Below are positions 60,790-64,000 of a stretch of 64,000 nt of DNA, one piece after another. The stretch covers positions 9,822,163-9,886,162 of the forward strand of contig NC_088297.1 in assembly GCF_032854445.1 (NCBI RefSeq), given 5' to 3'. The stretch comes from Liolophura sinensis (lineage: Eukaryota > Mollusca > Polyplacophora > Chitonida > Chitonidae). The notes beneath the pieces are model-generated. The model was not told the origin of the DNA, ran no database searches, and worked only from the letters and a program-made list of their open reading frames with translations. Positions within the stretch are counted from its first letter, which is position 1. Each line of letters starts with the position of its first letter. The position numbers and the translations under genes are program-made.

Positions 60790-63700
60790 AGGTCATTTAC
60801 CATACCTGTAATACATGTACTTGAACTGCAAACTATGTGCGATACCAAAATTAAATTTATGTATAAATCATGTACATCAATGTACCACACAGGTGTTTGG
60901 GGGGGGGGGGGAGTCGGCAAGAATGCAAAGTTTCAGGTGGACATAGCGGCAGGCAAAAGTTATTAGCTTGCAACTTAAGCTTCATTTCCAAATATTTTGT
61001 ATTAACCCATAAATTCAAGTGGAGATAACTCCTGAGACTTATTCCATCTACAAAATAAGTTACCCATTTTTTATATATGTAATTTATATATAATATAGCA
61101 GCTGATTCATGCATGTCTGGTTATAACAAATTAAACTGAAATATGAACGTACCAGCCTTTGCAGTCATTTTTCGTGATGTTTTTTGTGTGTTATTTCACA
61201 AGAGAAGGATGAAAACATGTTTGAAAATCTTGCAAAAAGTATACTATTTGTGGAAACTCATACATACAGAAGGATTATTGTAATGGAAATCATAAAATAA
61301 AAACTTTAATTCTCTTACAGTGTAGAATACAAAAGGTTCACAGCACCAATCAAAAAGTATGCAAAAACATACACATTCTAGAAAACACGTCTAATAAATG
61401 CATTGGAAGTCTTAAACTTGAAATACATATCTACACATAGCTGCAAGATTAAAGTATGAGGACAGTAAAAGAACAATATCACTTTCTTGCAATACACTTA
61501 TGGAACCAAAATAAAAAAAGTGAAAAAATAAACACTGTAGATATGACCAAAAAAAATGACAAAAAAAAAAACGTCGACACATCTCTGGCATGGAAAAGAC
61601 ACACATGTACGAGAAAAAGCATAAAAAAGTTTTTAATATCTACATCACCTGCAATTCAAAACTGCAACTTGGTTAAAAAGATGAAGAAACAGAATGGGCT
61701 TTTGTAATTCGTCTTAATATTAACATGCATGAACACCAGGTTAAACACTTAACACTCAATAAACCCTGCCTGAACAAGAAGAAGACTCTGTAATGTATAG
61801 GGAATGCTATGGGATCATGGAAACCACATTTACAATAAAATAAAACTTTATACATAATTAACAATAATAAGACATTCTAGTATACGTAAACAAAACAAAT
61901 TTTAAAAAAAAAACGCGGTTTTAAACTCAAATCCTAAGATCTGGTTGGCAAGAATACTTTTACTTTGGCAGCAGGAGTTAAAACAGGTCAAAAAAAAAAA
62001 AAAAAAAAAAAAAAAAAACAGTGATCACATGCAGAAAAACTCTGGACATGAAATATCACATTTTTCTCAAATTGTGCCCATGACATTTATAACTGTGTGC
62101 ATCATTTGAGGCACAGTAGAGTACTCAGTCACTCATATTCAGCTAGCACCTACTGTTCCAGTCTTATCTCAAGATGAAAATAACTACCTTCAATATAGTC
62201 CTACTTTAATTAACGACTGAAGCTAAATTCAACTCTATGTACATGTAGTGTAACGTAAGCATTAATTTCGGGTAAATTTGATTGTTTACTTATACATTTA
62301 CTTAATTAGTGTTAAACAACATACTCACAACTGTTTCACTTTACATGTATATATAAAAGCAGCTAGTCAGTTTTAAAGGTTAAGGAAATTAAGAGGAAAT
62401 CCACTGGCCTTTGACAAGTCACTGACAAATGTTCCCACATGACATAGGCCTATGGAAGAGCACACATTATCAGTGCAAAAACAAGGTCTTCAGCCAACAT
62501 CTGCCTCTGCACAAGCATATACATAGGCGTCATCAACCCTTTACTGCCACCGAGGTCCCACAAACAATGAGAGGAAAGGAATATAAAAATTCCCTGTCAA
62601 AGGCTGGTTTTGAACCTCTACCTTATCATGCTCATGGTGTGCTGGTAAACTGTAGAACAATAATTCTTAATTGCATGCACCTAAACCTATATTAAACAAA
62701 GATAACCAATTTAATCAAACTTCCCACATCTCAATTTGCACGCAGCCATTATGAATCATTCAGAGACAATTTGGGCTTCCAGCTGCAAAGAGTAAATTTT
62801 AAAATCTCAGAATTAACCCTACACAAATTCATCTAAGGTGACTCTAATTTCAGTTTGTGTCTTATGAGCAAACTGACAAACTTAAAAGTCACCATTTTAT
62901 TTCATCTAAGCTTGATATTTCTATGATTTTCCTGTTTTTTAATGCTTTCATATCATAAATATGTCATCAGTAGGAATAAAATTGCTGGTATAGTCCACAT
63001 TTCCAACAAATTAGATGAGTTTTAAATTTTATTTTATTTTAGTTTTTTTAAAGATTTATTCTGTCCATAAAACAACCATTTAAATTGTTGTGGCCTAAAA
63101 ACAATAAAACTCAGAACTGTTTACTTCTTGTTGCGAGTAAACCTCCAATTACTTGGTGGCTGCCAAATTGCATTTCTTCTAAATTAATATGTCACTGAAA
63201 AATATGGTTGAATCTGTTTTTGTTATATTTCATTTAATTCCAAGTTCAAGTTTGCACAAGCTTATTTGAGCACAATTGCTTGCACCTACAGGATAATCCT
63301 TGGTAAATCGCATCAGCTTGATTACTAGGATAGTGCGAGTAAAATTTCATCGATATAGAGCAAACATCTCTGAACATATCAAACAACATTTTGCGGGGGA
63401 AACTTGCTTTCGTTGCGCTAGCTGTTTAAATACTAAAATGAAATCAGTACCGGAACTTTTTGGCAGCAAGCAAACCTCCAAATATTGGTTACATGGCCAA
63501 TAAATTACATTTCTTCCCAATAAGCCCTACTGACAGTACCCTAAATTTACACAGTTTCACACAATAAACAGTAAAAAATTTCAACTTGTATCAGATTTCT
63601 GAGGCTTCGTAGGCAAAAATCAAGGTTCTCGGGGGAAATCGAACATCCCTTTGTGCATTCTATAAAGGCAGCTCTTGGCATTATAATGAGCATAAAGTAA

Positions 63701-64000
63701 CATTACAGTCAGAGAACGGCATAATGTGTAAATTTCACTTACACGCGTGAGGACAATATCTCTATCACCGAAACACTCTCACTGATTGAGCTTAATAGCT
63801 CTCAGCCAAATCCTACCCCCCTGATGCGATTACAGAGCTATAAGACAGCACATGTACTCAAGGTAAAAACAATCTAATCTGATTGGTTGATATGTATGAT
63901 AGGCGACTCAAGGCTAAGTTCAAATATTTATACTGTTCCTAAGCTCAGTATTAAATCACTCATGTGTGACGGAGAAAGATCCGACGATCTAGGATCTAAT
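60790..64000. other. Intergenic or distal flank, no gene seen
   Basis: Runs of 13 G (60899-60911) and 29 A (61990-62018) stand out. The segment at about 62390-62650 holds a possible degraded repeat: its complement contains GAGGTTCAAAACCAGCC, like a B box. Open frames (for example 62429-62695) lack family resemblance. The A-rich + strand from 61300 to 62030 would be U-rich on the minus strand, as in 3' UTRs, but that is weak. Confidence 0.4.

Overview
The window is animal nuclear DNA: AT-rich, with short exons separated by kilobase introns, standard GT-AG sites, tRNA-derived SINEs, MITEs and many minisatellites. The SINE tail (a conserved block around TTGAGTACGGCGTAAAACAC, then AAAT repeats) and the NKAIN and CCDC43 sequences suggest a lophotrochozoan, most likely a mollusc. 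The species is inferred and I cannot name it.

Two protein-coding genes are supported, both on the + strand. The first (10377 to about 45650) is an NKAIN-family gene, a four-pass membrane protein that partners the Na,K-ATPase beta subunit. Its first coding exon lies upstream of the window. Four constant exons (10377-10514, 13971-14051, 19051-19260, 20253-20313) feed three possible C-termini. One is read-through of the strong donor at 20314 (stop 20472-20474). The second is a distal exon at 37470-37681 encoding the vertebrate-like FDFIGGFD tail. The third is a more distal exon at 40202-40623 encoding a 140-residue tail. Both distal exons join in phase (702 and 912 nt of coding sequence, each divisible by three).

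The second gene (47217-51147) is CCDC43, complete in five exons (660 nt, 219 residues). Its third intron (49469-49983) has the sequence signature of a minor-spliceosome (U12-type) AT-AC intron: ATATCCTTT at the 5' end, CCCTTGAC as branch point, and AC at the 3' end. SINE debris lies inside it. The promoter carries a perfect CRE, and a YY1-like motif overlaps the start codon.

The rest is intronic or intergenic and rich in repeats. These are SINE family 1 (about ten copies or fragments), SINE family 2 with ACTC-type tails, a 215-bp TIR MITE (MITE1, including a head-to-head pair), a second MITE (MITE2), palindromic GGGCCC-end elements, a diverged inverted repeat pair, and at least a dozen tandem arrays with units from 19 to 138 bp. 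The 23-bp and 34-bp satellites have higher-order structure. A perfect 54-bp palindrome sits at 25493. From 51.2 kb to the end I see no convincing coding exon; 54.15-55.70, 57.95-59.17 and 59.48-60.57 kb are satellite arrays.
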